NCBI RefSeq assembly: GCF_000760215.1
Contig: NZ_JNAW01000002.1
Span: 528,300-592,299, forward strand
Reading direction: 5' to 3'
DNA: 64,000 nt
From: Prochlorococcus sp. MIT 0603
GTDB taxonomy: Bacteria > Cyanobacteriota > Cyanobacteriia > PCC-6307 > Cyanobiaceae
Shown in pieces: positions 15,982-25,372 of the stretch. Position 1 is the stretch's first letter, and the number at the start of each line of letters is the position of its first letter. Under the pieces are notes generated by a model. It worked only from the letters and a program-made list of their open reading frames with translations, did no database searches and had not been told where the DNA came from. Position numbers and translations under genes: made by a program.

Positions 15982-17006
15982 ATATAGTATTTTGGGGAAC
16001 ACCTCAATTCTCTGTAGGCATTTTAAAAGCATTATTAGATAGTAAACACAATATAATTGCTGTAGTAACTCAACCTGATAAGAAAAGACGCCGAGGTCAG
16101 CAACAATGTCCATCACCTATAAAAGAAATAGCCTTACAAAGAAACATACGAATTTTTACACCAATTAAGGTAAAAGATGACTTGGAAATGAAAAAAGAAC
16201 TCAAATCCTTGAAGGCAGATATTTACATAGTAGTAGCTTTTGGTCAAATTTTACCGTTAGAGATTTTAAGTCTACCAAGGTTAGGCTGCTGGAATATACA
16301 TACCTCATTATTACCAAAATGGAGAGGAGCGGCACCTATTCAGTGGAGCTTAATAAAAGGAGAAAAAGAAACAGGAGTTGCAATAATGTTAATGGAGGAA
16401 GGACTTGACACTGGACCCATATTAATAGAGAAAAAGGTCCCAATAACAAAATTTGATAATGCTCTTTTTTTATCAGATAAGCTTTGCAAAATATCCTCTG
16501 AATTAATAATTAAAGCATTAAAGATTATAGTTACTAATCACATAGATAACATAGAAGATATCAATCTAATACAACAAAGTAGTACTGGGAGAGAAATATC
16601 TATTGCAAGAAAGATATCAAAAGAAGACTATCTGATAGAGTGGAATAAACCAGCTATCGTTATACATAACAAAATTAGAGGATTATACCCTAATGCCTAT
16701 AGCTATATAGGGAATAAAAGGGTAAAGATATTATCATCAATTCCTATTAGTTCTGATTCAGCACAATATAAAGATGCAAAGTTGCAAGAATATAAAGATG
16801 AAGGCAAGTATATAGATATAAAACCAGGATACGCAGTTGGAATATTAAAGGGTTCAGGAATAATAATCAAGGCATCAGAGGGTTTGCTATTGATAACTGG
16901 TATAAAAATTGAGGGTAAAAATGAAGCCAGCGAAAATTCATTAATACAGCAAATAGCATTTAATAGAAAAATTAATACAATAAATTTTTCTAATTATACT
17001 AACTAA
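15978..17006 (+). CDS. fmt: Methionyl-tRNA formyltransferase
   Basis: 342 aa, slightly longer than E. coli Fmt (315). The N-terminal formyltransferase fold contains VFWGTPQFSV, the 10-formyl-THF-binding block NIHTSLLPKWRGAAPIQW with catalytic His, and the GVAIMLMEEGLDTGPIL region. A C-terminal OB-like domain follows. It formylates initiator Met-tRNA. It is coupled to tldE by a 4-base overlap and converges on terC with an 8-base overlap of 3' ends. Confidence 0.96.
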   Translation: MNIVFWGTPQFSVGILKALLDSKHNIIAVVTQPDKKRRRGQQQCPSPIKEIALQRNIRIFTPIKVKDDLEMKKELKSLKADIYIVVAFGQILPLEILSLPRLGCWNIHTSLLPKWRGAAPIQWSLIKGEKETGVAIMLMEEGLDTGPILIEKKVPITKFDNALFLSDKLCKISSELIIKALKIIVTNHIDNIEDINLIQQSSTGREISIARKISKEDYLIEWNKPAIVIHNKIRGLYPNAYSYIGNKRVKILSSIPISSDSAQYKDAKLQEYKDEGKYIDIKPGYAVGILKGSGIIIKASEGLLLITGIKIEGKNEASENSLIQQIAFNRKINTINFSNYTN

Positions 17007-17715
17007 TATCATCAATAGAATTTTTTTGTGAGAAGCCCCAGAAAAATACAATCACTAATAAACAATAGAAACAATATTCAAATGATTTGTAATCATTAAA
17101 AACAACTTCAGCTATTAGTTTTATAGCTACTAATGCAACAGCTAGATAACCAGCATTTTCTAGGTTTATAAAAATTTTCAACCATCTAATGAAATAATCG
17201 GCTGTAAATCTTAAAGCAACCACACCTATTATGGCTCCAGTTATAACAAGAAGAAGTTGATCACTTATAGCTACTGCTGCGGTTACACTGTCAATGGAAA
17301 ATGCCAGATCAGTTAATGCTAATAATAAAGTTATACGAAGAAAAGATGTTTTAGAATTATTTAAATCTTGAGTAACATCTGATTGACTATCTGATGTAAA
17401 GGTAAACTTATTGAGGACAATAATAAGTAAATAAATGGAAGCTATAATCTGAACAGCTGAATATTTGATAATAAAATTAGCACATAGTATCAATATGATG
17501 CGAAATACTAAGGATATTGTTATTCCAATATTTAGTGATCTTCTTTGTAGTTCAATATTATTTAAAGTCTTAGTTAAAGAAGCCAGAGCTACTGCATTAT
17601 CTGCGGATAAAATTAACTCTAAAAGAATTAATACAGGTAACAATGGCGCCAACTCGCTCCAATGGTCAATCCCATCAAGTATCGGAGAGAAGAAATTAAG
17701 CGATGCAGAATCCAT
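16999..17715 (-). CDS. TerC-family integral membrane protein
   Basis: 238 aa, about seven membrane segments. The TerC signature is present: the acidic residue in LLELILSADNAVALASL (near residue 40) and the second repeat TDLAFSIDSVTAAVAI. TerC members move Mn2+ or other metals, and the plastid homologue is needed for thylakoid membrane insertion and assembly. Its 3' end overlaps fmt by 8 bases on the opposite strand. The specific role here is not deducible, though a manganese role would suit an oxygenic phototroph. Confidence 0.88.
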   Translation of the reverse strand: MDSASLNFFSPILDGIDHWSELAPLLPVLILLELILSADNAVALASLTKTLNNIELQRRSLNIGITISLVFRIILILCANFIIKYSAVQIIASIYLLIIVLNKFTFTSDSQSDVTQDLNNSKTSFLRITLLLALTDLAFSIDSVTAAVAISDQLLLVITGAIIGVVALRFTADYFIRWLKIFINLENAGYLAVALVAIKLIAEVVFNDYKSFEYCFYCLLVIVFFWGFSQKNSIDDIS

Positions 17716-17790
17716 TATTAATTAACCAAAACGTGGCAAGCTGAAGTAGGCTTAGTAGAAAGGAAATACATTTTCTAATTTCATAGGCAA

Positions 17791-18516
17791 TTGGTCGAAA
17801 TGGAATTCAATTCTGAACTCTGCCATGTAGATTCAACCAAAATTATAGTAAAAATCACAATAAGTGAGCAACTCGTAAATCTTGGCAGCGCACTTGGTGA
17901 AGGATCTAATGTAATAGAGGCAGAAGACAATGCTATAAAAAGAGTCTTAGAGAGGCTAACTAATATTGAAAACAATAATAATTACCCAAAAAAAACTAAC
18001 TTCAAGATAAACTCAACGACTAATAGCAATAGTGACACAATTTCAATGAAGTCATCAGAAGTTCAAAGAACAATTTCTGAGAAGACGCCTTTCAATGATA
18101 AAAATCACCAAGTACCAACCGACTGGAGTGAAGAGTTGATGCAAATACAGCAGCAAATTGATAGATTATCGTTAAAGAAGCAAGATGAGGATAGACTTAT
18201 CAAGTTCTATTTAGATTATCCAAGTAAGGACAGGATTAATGATTACGATGATCTATTAATATTAATATACTTATTAAAGATGATATCAACAAGCACACCA
18301 ACAAATGAAATAACTGAAGTCTTAAATAAAGACAATTTAATAGCACGATCCACCAAACATTTAGCAGAGCTAGAATGGAATACTGATATAGCACGTAATT
18401 TCCTATACTCTGAATTTACTGTCAAGAGTCGTTCTGATCTAAATATGAAGAAATTACTAAAGTTTAACTATATACTTTCACTGAAGATACAAGAAAAGAC
18501 TATAATTAAAGATTAA
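17791..18516 (+). CDS. Conserved picocyanobacterial-type protein of unknown function
   Basis: 241 aa from TTG at 17791, or 238 aa from the ATG at 17800 (MEFNSELCHV), which I favour. The N-terminal 60 residues (ISEQLVNLGSALGEGSNVIEAEDNAIKRVLERL) look like a compact alpha/beta domain, reminiscent of small RNA-binding folds. The middle is a disordered Asn/Ser/Lys stretch and the last 110 residues are helical and charged. I do not recognise the family. It lies directly upstream of mfd (33 bases) on the same strand, so it may be co-transcribed with this DNA-repair helicase. Confidence 0.75.
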   Translation: MVEMEFNSELCHVDSTKIIVKITISEQLVNLGSALGEGSNVIEAEDNAIKRVLERLTNIENNNNYPKKTNFKINSTTNSNSDTISMKSSEVQRTISEKTPFNDKNHQVPTDWSEELMQIQQQIDRLSLKKQDEDRLIKFYLDYPSKDRINDYDDLLILIYLLKMISTSTPTNEITEVLNKDNLIARSTKHLAELEWNTDIARNFLYSEFTVKSRSDLNMKKLLKFNYILSLKIQEKTIIKD

Positions 18517-18549
18517 AATATCTCACACAAATATAAATAAGATTTCAAT

Positions 18550-21500
18550 ATGTCTCTTTCATCGTTAGTTAATAAGGTTACTAGTTCTTCTTTAACTGAT
18601 GAAATCTTTGAAAGAACTTTTAGAAAAGAAAAGCTAATTATCAATTCTACTTCTATACAATCAAAAGCTTTAATAAGCTCTTCCTTAGCTCTAAAGGCTA
18701 ATAAATCACTAGTTATTATAGTACCAACATTAGAGGAAGCAAATAGATGGTTTTCAATATTAGATATAATGGGTTGGTCAAAATTACATTTATATCCCAA
18801 TTCAGAAATAACACCATTTGAATCTATCCCTATACCTAGTGAAATAATATGGGGTCAATTAGCAGTGCTTAGCTCATTAATCTTCTCTAAGGATAATGAT
18901 CTATTAGCACTTATTTGCACAGAAAGGGCTTTACACCCTCACTTGCCAAATCCTGAAATACTTATAGAAAATAGCATATTAATTAAAAAAAGTTCTATAA
19001 TTGATACAGACAATCTATCTAATAGATTATCTGTCATAGGTTACGAAAGAGTTAACAATACAGATAATGAAGGCCAATGGAGCAGACGAGGAGACATTAT
19101 AGATATATTTGCAGTAAATACTGAGCTTCCCGTTAGGATAGAGCTATTTGGAGACACAGTAGAAAAAATAAAGGAATTTGATCCTATAACTCAAAGATCA
19201 TTAGATGAAATTGAAACATTAACTATTACACCAATATCTATTGAGCATTTACATCGTAACAAACTCTCAAATCACAGCTCCAAAAATAATTGTAGTGTTT
19301 TAGACTTTTCTTTGTTGGATTATATTAACGAAAATTCTTTCGTTGTTCTAGATCAAAAATTGCAATGTTATTCACACTCAAATGACTGGATAAATCACTT
19401 AGATCTAACATATAATGAGTATCTCAAATCTCATAATAACAACCAATCATTCACTCTAGATCACCTTAAAAATAACACTGATGTAAACAAGATATATAAA
19501 AAAATTGAAGAATTTTCAAGTATTGAGACATCATCAATTCTTGATAATATCGATACTAATAATACTTTAGATCTACAATCCAAGGTTCTCTCTACTTACC
19601 CAAATCAATTTGCTAAAATTGCAGAATTAATAAGCTATTACAAAACTAACAATTATTCAATTTGGATTCTCTCATCTCAGCCATCTAGAGCAGTAGCTTT
19701 GTTAGAAGAACATGATTGTATAGTTAAATTTATACCCAATTCCAATGATAATAATAGTATTAAAAGATTACTTGACCAGAAAACACCTATTGCACTGAAA
19801 GTAAATTCCAATATTGAGTTAGAAGGAGTCAATTTAGCACTCTGGAAGATACTTATCATAACTGATAAGGAATTCTTTGGTCAACAGCTAATATCTTCTA
19901 CAGCATTTATCAGGCGACGAAGACGGTCAGTTAGTAATACAGTTAATCCAGTTAAATTGAAGCCCGGAGATTATATAGTTCATAGAAATCATGGAATAGG
20001 ACAATTTCAAAATATTGAAAAATTTGTAATTAACAATGAAAGTAGGGATTACTTATTAGTGAAATATCTAGACGGAACATTAAGAGTAGCTGCTGATCAG
20101 TTAAGTTCTCTTGGAAGATATAGAACAACTAGCTCCAAAAGTCCTAGGTTAAATAAATTAGGAGGCGCTACATGGACAAAAGCAAAGGAAAGAGCTAAAA
20201 AAAATATTAATAAAGTTGCTATAGACTTAATTAAATTATATGCAGAACGGTCTAATAGTAAAGGTTTTGCTTATCCTGCAGATGGTCCATGGCAAAAGGA
20301 ATTAGAAGAAGCATTCCCTTACGACCCAACACCAGATCAACATAAAGCTGTTATAGAAATAAAGGCAGATATGGAAAAATGTGCACCAATGGATAGATTA
20401 GTTTGTGGTGATGTCGGTTTTGGTAAAACAGAGGTTGCAATAAGAGCATTGTTTAAAGCTATAACCGCAGGAAAACAAGTTGCAATACTTACACCCACAA
20501 CTGTTCTTGCACAGCAACACTGGCGAACTCTTACGGATCGATTTGCTGCTTATCCAATCAAAATATCATTACTAAATAGATTTAAATCTGCAAAGGAGAG
20601 AAGAGAGATTAAGTCTAATTTAAAGAATGGCAAAATAGATGCAATTGTTGGCACACATTTACTATTATCAAAACAAATTGAATTTAAAGATCTAGGCCTT
20701 TTGGTCGTAGACGAAGAGCAACGCTTTGGCGTAACTCAAAAAGAAAAGATTAAACTACTTAAGAAGAATATTGATGTTCTAACACTTACAGCGACGCCAA
20801 TTCCTAGAACCCTTTATATGAGTTTGTCTGGAGTCAGAGAAATGAGTTTAATAACTACCCCACCACCTCTAAGAAGAGCTATCAAAACACATTTAGTTAA
20901 CAAAGATGATGAAATAATAAGAAGTGCTATTTCTCAAGAAATCAGCAGAGGAGGACAAGTCTTTTATGTAGTCCCACGAATCAATGGAATCACTCAAGTT
21001 GCAGATCTAATAGTAAAGATGATACCAAATATAAAATTACTTATCGCACATGGTCAGATGGACGAAGGTGATTTGGAAAGTGCCATGATTGCATTTAATG
21101 CTGGCGATGCTGATCTTATGTTATGTACAACAATTATAGAAAGTGGCTTAGATATACCAAAAGTGAATACTATATTAATAGAAGATGCACATACATTTGG
21201 TTTATCTCAGTTATATCAACTTAGAGGAAGAGTTGGCCGAAGTGGAATACAAGCACACGCATGGTTATTTTATCCCAGAGAGAAAGAATTAAGTGACAAA
21301 GCTTTCGCTAGATTAAAAGCCATAAAAGACTTTAGTCAACTTGGTAGTGGTTACCAATTAGCAATGAGAGATATGGAGATTAGAGGCGTTGGAAATCTAA
21401 TTGGATATGAGCAAAGTGGTCAAATGGCCGCTATAGGTTTTGATATGTATATGGAAATTTTACATGAATCTATTGCTGAAATTCAAGGTCAAACAATACC

Positions 21501-22014
21501 GATTGTAGAAGAAACAAAGGTTGACCTACCCATAACGGCCTTTATACCATCAACATGGATTACAGATAATGAAGACAAGCTAGAAGCTTATAAAAAAGCC
21601 TCGGAATGCGAGACAGCAGAAAAACTATTAGACATAATAGCTTCATGGATTGATAAATATGGGACTCTTCCCAAGCCAGTTGAATCTTTAGTCTTAATAA
21701 TCAGATTAAAGATTCAAACAAAGCAACTTGGCTTTTCTCGAGTTAAATTCAGGAAACCTAATATAATTATGGAAACATTAATGACTCAGTCAACATTTAA
21801 TTGTCTAAAAAGAGGTTTACATTCTAATCTACAATCTAGATTGATTTTCAACAAAGGGTCATCTTTTTCAGAAGTAACATTTAGAGGATTGGGTCTGTTA
21901 CCTACGGGGGAATTAATAGAAACCCTAATCAATTGGTTATCACTAATGGCACAACAGATACCATTGCTTGAAAAGGAAACAAATGATTCAATTAAAAACC
22001 TAATAATAAAATAA
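18550..22014 (+). CDS. mfd: Transcription-repair coupling factor Mfd
   Basis: 1154 aa, full length. The UvrB-like N-terminal module is followed by the RNA-polymerase-interacting domain (PGDYIVHRNHGIGQF, about residue 475), then the RecG-like translocase with Walker A VCGDVGFGKTEVA (about 618), DEEQ box VVDEEQRFG, TATPIPRTL, and the QLRGRVGRSGIQAHAWL motif. The TRCF C-terminal domain ends the protein. Mfd removes RNA polymerase stalled at lesions and recruits UvrA. The N-terminal domain looks less conserved and Asn/Ser-rich, as expected in this AT-rich genome. Confidence 0.97.
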   Translation: MSLSSLVNKVTSSSLTDEIFERTFRKEKLIINSTSIQSKALISSSLALKANKSLVIIVPTLEEANRWFSILDIMGWSKLHLYPNSEITPFESIPIPSEIIWGQLAVLSSLIFSKDNDLLALICTERALHPHLPNPEILIENSILIKKSSIIDTDNLSNRLSVIGYERVNNTDNEGQWSRRGDIIDIFAVNTELPVRIELFGDTVEKIKEFDPITQRSLDEIETLTITPISIEHLHRNKLSNHSSKNNCSVLDFSLLDYINENSFVVLDQKLQCYSHSNDWINHLDLTYNEYLKSHNNNQSFTLDHLKNNTDVNKIYKKIEEFSSIETSSILDNIDTNNTLDLQSKVLSTYPNQFAKIAELISYYKTNNYSIWILSSQPSRAVALLEEHDCIVKFIPNSNDNNSIKRLLDQKTPIALKVNSNIELEGVNLALWKILIITDKEFFGQQLISSTAFIRRRRRSVSNTVNPVKLKPGDYIVHRNHGIGQFQNIEKFVINNESRDYLLVKYLDGTLRVAADQLSSLGRYRTTSSKSPRLNKLGGATWTKAKERAKKNINKVAIDLIKLYAERSNSKGFAYPADGPWQKELEEAFPYDPTPDQHKAVIEIKADMEKCAPMDRLVCGDVGFGKTEVAIRALFKAITAGKQVAILTPTTVLAQQHWRTLTDRFAAYPIKISLLNRFKSAKERREIKSNLKNGKIDAIVGTHLLLSKQIEFKDLGLLVVDEEQRFGVTQKEKIKLLKKNIDVLTLTATPIPRTLYMSLSGVREMSLITTPPPLRRAIKTHLVNKDDEIIRSAISQEISRGGQVFYVVPRINGITQVADLIVKMIPNIKLLIAHGQMDEGDLESAMIAFNAGDADLMLCTTIIESGLDIPKVNTILIEDAHTFGLSQLYQLRGRVGRSGIQAHAWLFYPREKELSDKAFARLKAIKDFSQLGSGYQLAMRDMEIRGVGNLIGYEQSGQMAAIGFDMYMEILHESIAEIQGQTIPIVEETKVDLPITAFIPSTWITDNEDKLEAYKKASECETAEKLLDIIASWIDKYGTLPKPVESLVLIIRLKIQTKQLGFSRVKFRKPNIIMETLMTQSTFNCLKRGLHSNLQSRLIFNKGSSFSEVTFRGLGLLPTGELIETLINWLSLMAQQIPLLEKETNDSIKNLIIK

Positions 22015-22364
22015 AGCTATCTAATCAAACTTAAAATCCTTGGGTTTTCCACTTTTCCACAGTATGCATATTGGCAATTACTCTGGAGGCGTCATGTGAC
22101 AATGACATAAGTGGTTAAATTACAGGTGAGATTCTTTAGCTTAACATCTCTTTCATAGCAAGCATTCTCAGAGCTAGCTGAAAAACGCTCCTAAAATATA
22201 TGTCCATGTATTGGAAATGAGGTGAAACATTTAGCACAATAAATGTCCGGAATTGTGGAAAAACCTCTGATTATTAAATTTAGTTGATCAATTACTAATA
22301 TAGTGCCTGCGCTAAATATTTAGGTCAGAGCCATCAATAAATCTAGCTGGAATTACGAAAAAGA
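22015..22364. other. 350-base gene-free spacer with two DnaA-box-like 9-mers
   Basis: No convincing frame on either strand. It contains TTTTCCACA on the plus strand at 22053-22061, an overlapping one-mismatch copy at 22045-22053, and TTTTCCACA on the minus strand at 22254-22262. This 9-mer matches the DnaA box reported for cyanobacteria. The spacer is convergent between mfd and a minus-strand small gene, so promoters are not expected here. Nothing else is recognised. Confidence 0.5.
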
Positions 22365-22604
22365 TCATTCCTTAAGAATAAACCCTTTATCTAGTAGTTC
22401 CTGGTATAAATATCTTGCTTGAAAAGTAAATACTTGTTCCTCTTTTTCACCTCTTCTGATATGAAAATAATTATTATCTAACTGATTGCGGCTGAAGATA
22501 ACCTCAATAATACCCTTTTGCATTATCCATTCAGGGTCATTGGTATGTGTTTGATCTGGTCCACCATCCCATGGTGCTACTTCAGCATATTTTACTTTTT
22601 TCAT
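22365..22604 (-). CDS. Small conserved-looking soluble protein, unknown function
   Basis: 79 aa from ATG, beginning MKKVKYAEVAPWDGGPDQTH, then WIMQKGIIEVIF and RRGEKEEQVFTFQARYLYQE. It has no membrane segment or cysteine motif, and the mixed alpha/beta composition with Trp/Tyr looks like a real folded domain. I do not recognise a named family. It stands alone, with long spacers on both sides. Confidence 0.65.
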   Translation of the reverse strand: MKKVKYAEVAPWDGGPDQTHTNDPEWIMQKGIIEVIFSRNQLDNNYFHIRRGEKEEQVFTFQARYLYQELLDKGFILKE

Positions 22605-22897
22605 GTTTTTACGTTAGCTTGTTTACTTATAATATAGATCATAATAGTTAAATAGCCCACGAGAATCAAAACCTATGCGCTAAGACTGATAGCAGTTGAT
22701 AAACTATGCCTTTATAAAATCAGACATTCCTTTAATAGATTCATATGAGCTTCTAACTAAGCGGAATGGATGCTATTCTTATTTCATTCCATATTGATAG
22801 GTATATCTACCTAAATGAATCATTTTCTATGGATTGCAGCATTTAGCTATTGCATTTAATGAATTAAGTAGCATATTAAAAGAAATTAATTATTTTA
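22605..22897. other. 293-base spacer without a recognised gene
   Basis: It separates two divergent small genes and probably holds promoters for both. TATAAT-like hexamers occur near 22629-22635. Only very short frames are present, and I see no stable hairpin or known RNA. Confidence 0.4.
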
Positions 22898-23053
22898 ATG
22901 ACCACTCTTGAAAAAATAGAAATAGCTGAAAATAGAATTAAGGAATTGCAATTGCTGATTAATCATTGGAAAATAACCAGCAATTCAGTTGACCAGAACT
23001 TAGTATTATACCCTAAGCATAAATCCCATACAACTAATTTGAAAGCTGCATAA
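22898..23053 (+). CDS. Short coiled-coil-like peptide (51 aa)
   Basis: ATG at 22898 to TAA at 23051-23053. It starts MTTLEKIEIAENRIKELQLL with a heptad-like pattern of Leu/Ile, suggesting one amphipathic helix, and has a basic C-terminus. No family recognised. The ATG follows an AT-rich stretch without a clear ribosome-binding site. Support is only the coding-like composition and the run of similar small genes that follows. Confidence 0.45.
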   Translation: MTTLEKIEIAENRIKELQLLINHWKITSNSVDQNLVLYPKHKSHTTNLKAA

Positions 23054-23088
23054 GATTTTCCTCAACAATTTATACTCTTATTCAACTA

Positions 23089-23376
23089 ATGAGATTAAAT
23101 AAATTCACTATACTAATTACTGATATTAATTCATTTTTAGTTAAAAATACCTTATTTCACAACTACCTTTTTAGAATCATAATAATTGCTCTTTTCTTAT
23201 ATATTATGTTACCTATTAGATCTGAATATAAAAGTAAAAATACCTGCATAAATATAGCTTCAAGACAGTTATCAAGAAAGCTCCCAGAATCATATGTAAA
23301 AGAAGCTGGAATTGGAAAAAAAGAACTTTCTAAAATGCTAGCCTATCAAATATGTACTCACCGTAATGATAATTAA
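23089..23376 (+). CDS. Small single-pass membrane protein, unknown function
   Basis: 95 aa. One hydrophobic segment near residues 27-43 (LFRIIIIALFLYIMLPIRSE) is followed by a basic, soluble C-terminal half with two cysteines (TCINIASRQL and YQICTHRN). The C-terminal part reads as a small helical domain exposed outside or in the lumen. No family recognised. It belongs to a run of same-strand small genes between 22.9 and 24.25 kb. Confidence 0.55.
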   Translation: MRLNKFTILITDINSFLVKNTLFHNYLFRIIIIALFLYIMLPIRSEYKSKNTCINIASRQLSRKLPESYVKEAGIGKKELSKMLAYQICTHRNDN

Positions 23377-23435
23377 ATATTTGCTTGACTTTCAATAAAT
23401 GATCAATATGATAATTATATTCTTTTTACAGCATT

Positions 23436-23615
23436 ATGCTATTAAATATACTCCAGAATATCTCTAAGATTTTCAACCCTAGAAAAATTAATACAATATC
23501 AGCTAAATCAATTTGCTCACAAGATTTGTTAACTCAACCTAAAGTTCTTTATGCAGATGGTATTGATTATCTTAGTCTTAGAGCAAAAGGTACTTTGCAA
23601 TTACAAAATAGCTGA
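23436..23615 (+). CDS. Small protein of unknown function (59 aa)
   Basis: ATG at 23436 to TGA at 23613-23615, beginning MLLNILQNISKIFNPRKINT. The first 14 residues are amphipathic or hydrophobic, and the second half ends YLSLRAKGTLQLQNS. Codon composition is like the neighbours. No family recognised. It lies between two other small plus-strand genes with 59- and 30-base gaps. Confidence 0.45.
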   Translation: MLLNILQNISKIFNPRKINTISAKSICSQDLLTQPKVLYADGIDYLSLRAKGTLQLQNS

Positions 23616-23645
23616 TTTAGACTCTAATTTATTAGGTATACTCAA

Positions 23646-23873
23646 TTGATCAAGGATACATCAACACTTACAGAAGGACAGGTTCTTAAAGTAGATCTAA
23701 CCAACTTAAACGATCGCTTGCCTAAAAAACTCATTCATATGCTAAAAAAAGATCCAATAGGTAAGTTAATAGGATATAAGATGGTAGATGGCAATCAATT
23801 CGGATTTGTATTAAAGTTAAATATAGGTATTATACAATGGTTCTTCGCAGATGAAATATCAAAAGTTGATTAA
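23646..23873 (+). CDS. DUF2862-family small protein
   Basis: 75 aa from a TTG start at 23646. The pattern EGQVLKVDLTNLNDRLPKKL, GKLIGYKMVDGNQFGFVLKL and WFFADEI matches the small cyanobacterial DUF2862 proteins (GQKVRV..LRDR.....G.I..FKMTDG.G.GVVV...D....WFFEDE). It is probably a compact beta-barrel of SH3 type. Its function is unknown to me. No ATG is available in frame ahead of the conserved part, so TTG is the likely start. Confidence 0.7.
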   Translation: MIKDTSTLTEGQVLKVDLTNLNDRLPKKLIHMLKKDPIGKLIGYKMVDGNQFGFVLKLNIGIIQWFFADEISKVD

Positions 23874-23912
23874 AACTACTCAAACATAGTCTATCATCTT
23901 ACTATACATATC

Positions 23913-24158
23913 ATGCTAGATAATATTCAATTTAAAAAGTATATAGATAATATATTAGTTGTTAATTTATTTCTTATTATCATTGGCTCTATCTTTTTTA
24001 TATCATCTATAATAATGAATTTAAATGGATATCCTCAGGCATTACGTATATTCCAAAAACTATGGTTTCCAGTTTTTATTCCTTCCCTAAGCATATTCTT
24101 TACAAGTATAACAGTCGAATTATTAGTCAAACAAATTAAAGGATTAAAAGATAACTAA
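23913..24158 (+). CDS. Small two-helix membrane protein, unknown function
   Basis: 81 aa with two hydrophobic helices (about residues 15-37 and 52-72) joined by NLNGYPQALRIFQKLWFPVF. Both termini are charged. No family recognised. Its TAA overlaps the ATG of a 30-residue membrane peptide (TAATG at 24156-24160), which suggests that the two are made together and may interact in the membrane. Confidence 0.6.
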   Translation: MLDNIQFKKYIDNILVVNLFLIIIGSIFFISSIIMNLNGYPQALRIFQKLWFPVFIPSLSIFFTSITVELLVKQIKGLKDN

Positions 24159-24250
24159 TGTTAATTCAGTTCTTTAGCAATCACACTTTATTCTTTATAC
24201 TAGTTTTGACATTATTGACTATTTATTACTCAAGTAAAATAAATAAGTAG
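24158..24250 (+). CDS. 30-residue single-helix membrane peptide
   Basis: ATG at 24158 overlaps the preceding stop (TAATG). The peptide starts MLIQFFSNHTLFFILVLTLL and ends TIYYSSKINK: one membrane helix and a basic tail, by positive-inside rule with the C-terminus in the cytoplasm. The exact overlap and helix composition favour a real gene, and its length makes this uncertain. Confidence 0.45.
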   Translation: MLIQFFSNHTLFFILVLTLLTIYYSSKINK

Positions 24251-24337
24251 CTGAAATCAATATTTCAAACGGGTGTTTACATAATATTATCTATTGTTAA
24301 TTCGTAGAGAGCGATATCATATAACTTAATTAAATCA

Positions 24338-24475
24338 TTAAGCTGCTTTATCTATAATATATGTTTCTTCCATTAAAGGCTTTAGTGCTTTAATGAGTTC
24401 TTCTTCTGAATTAAAGCCTAATGCTTCAACAGTTTGAGTGCCAAGTGAGGCTAGGTCTTGTGTTTTGTCTTCCAT
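24338..24475 (-). CDS. Small acidic protein (45 aa), unknown function
   Basis: Minus-strand ATG at 24475 to TAA at 24338-24340, beginning MEDKTQDLASLGTQTVEALG and ending EETYIIDKAA. It is predicted helical and acidic, with no cysteines and no leader-peptide GG motif. Its codon choice (GCC, GCA, CTT) looks coding. No family recognised. Flanked by spacers of 87 and 198 bases. Confidence 0.45.
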   Translation of the reverse strand: MEDKTQDLASLGTQTVEALGFNSEEELIKALKPLMEETYIIDKAA

Positions 24476-24673
24476 TTTTTTAACATAGTAACAAATCTCA
24501 GAATATGCTTATTTTATATTGAAATTCTCATAATCTCTGTAGGTATTACATGTGTAGCTTGCTGGTAAGTATTAAGTAGTATAAGTCTATTAAGAGATCT
24601 TATGTATATTGACTTGAAATATTACCTGGATGCTAGTCATAAGCTTAATCATTTATAGATATAAAGAAAGATA

Positions 24674-25117
24674 CTAACGGAATAGATTAATAATAGAAAG
24701 TTTAGCCAACTGAATAAATTGCTCTACAGATAAAGAGCCAATTGTTTTAGTTTGATTTAATGACATTGATAATGATAAAAGCAGGCCACCTAACAATCCA
24801 ATACTTATAAAAAATCTTTGTGGTGCAAATGGATATAAGTAAAATGTAAAAATAGATAAGGTCAAATAAACTATAAGGATTAGAGATCCTAATCTCTGCT
24901 TTTTGCTTGAAAGGAGTAAAATTGATCCTATTCCTAATGATGCAATGCCTAATGACAACAAGATATGTGCAAAATATGACGGTATGTCCTTTTGGACAAT
25001 ATCATTCAAAAGATACTGATATCGACTAATTTTATTTGGTATTGCTACAACAAAGGTTGTTGATAGAAAAGCTCTTCCAATGAAAGAAAATAACCTTGAT
25101 GCCCTATCAGTCATCAA
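24674..25117 (-). CDS. DoxX-like membrane protein
   Basis: 147 aa from MMTDRASRLFSFIGRAFLST with four predicted membrane helices. The N-terminal R-x-FL-S-x-F helix followed by P-x-K fits the DoxX/DoxD-like family of small four-helix proteins, which include thiosulfate:quinone oxidoreductase subunits and many of unknown role. No cofactor ligands can be assigned. It is a single gene with long spacers on both sides. Confidence 0.7.
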   Translation of the reverse strand: MMTDRASRLFSFIGRAFLSTTFVVAIPNKISRYQYLLNDIVQKDIPSYFAHILLSLGIASLGIGSILLLSSKKQRLGSLILIVYLTLSIFTFYLYPFAPQRFFISIGLLGGLLLSLSMSLNQTKTIGSLSVEQFIQLAKLSIINLFR

Positions 25118-25372
25118 AACATTAAATAGGATATATTCTCGATCTTAGCCAATGTTTAGTAATAATCACTGAATATTCACTTTATATATATCTATATATG
25201 TATAATCTTGGCCACGGGGAATTCACTACTTTCTAAGTTTATTCAGCAAGATAAAGAATTTAACGATTTAAATTAAACTAATTGTCATTCCACAAACATG
25301 GTTTATAATAAGTGAATAAAAAAAATACCCTTGTAGTTTCGGCTACTAGAATCAAACCAAATAATAAAATAA

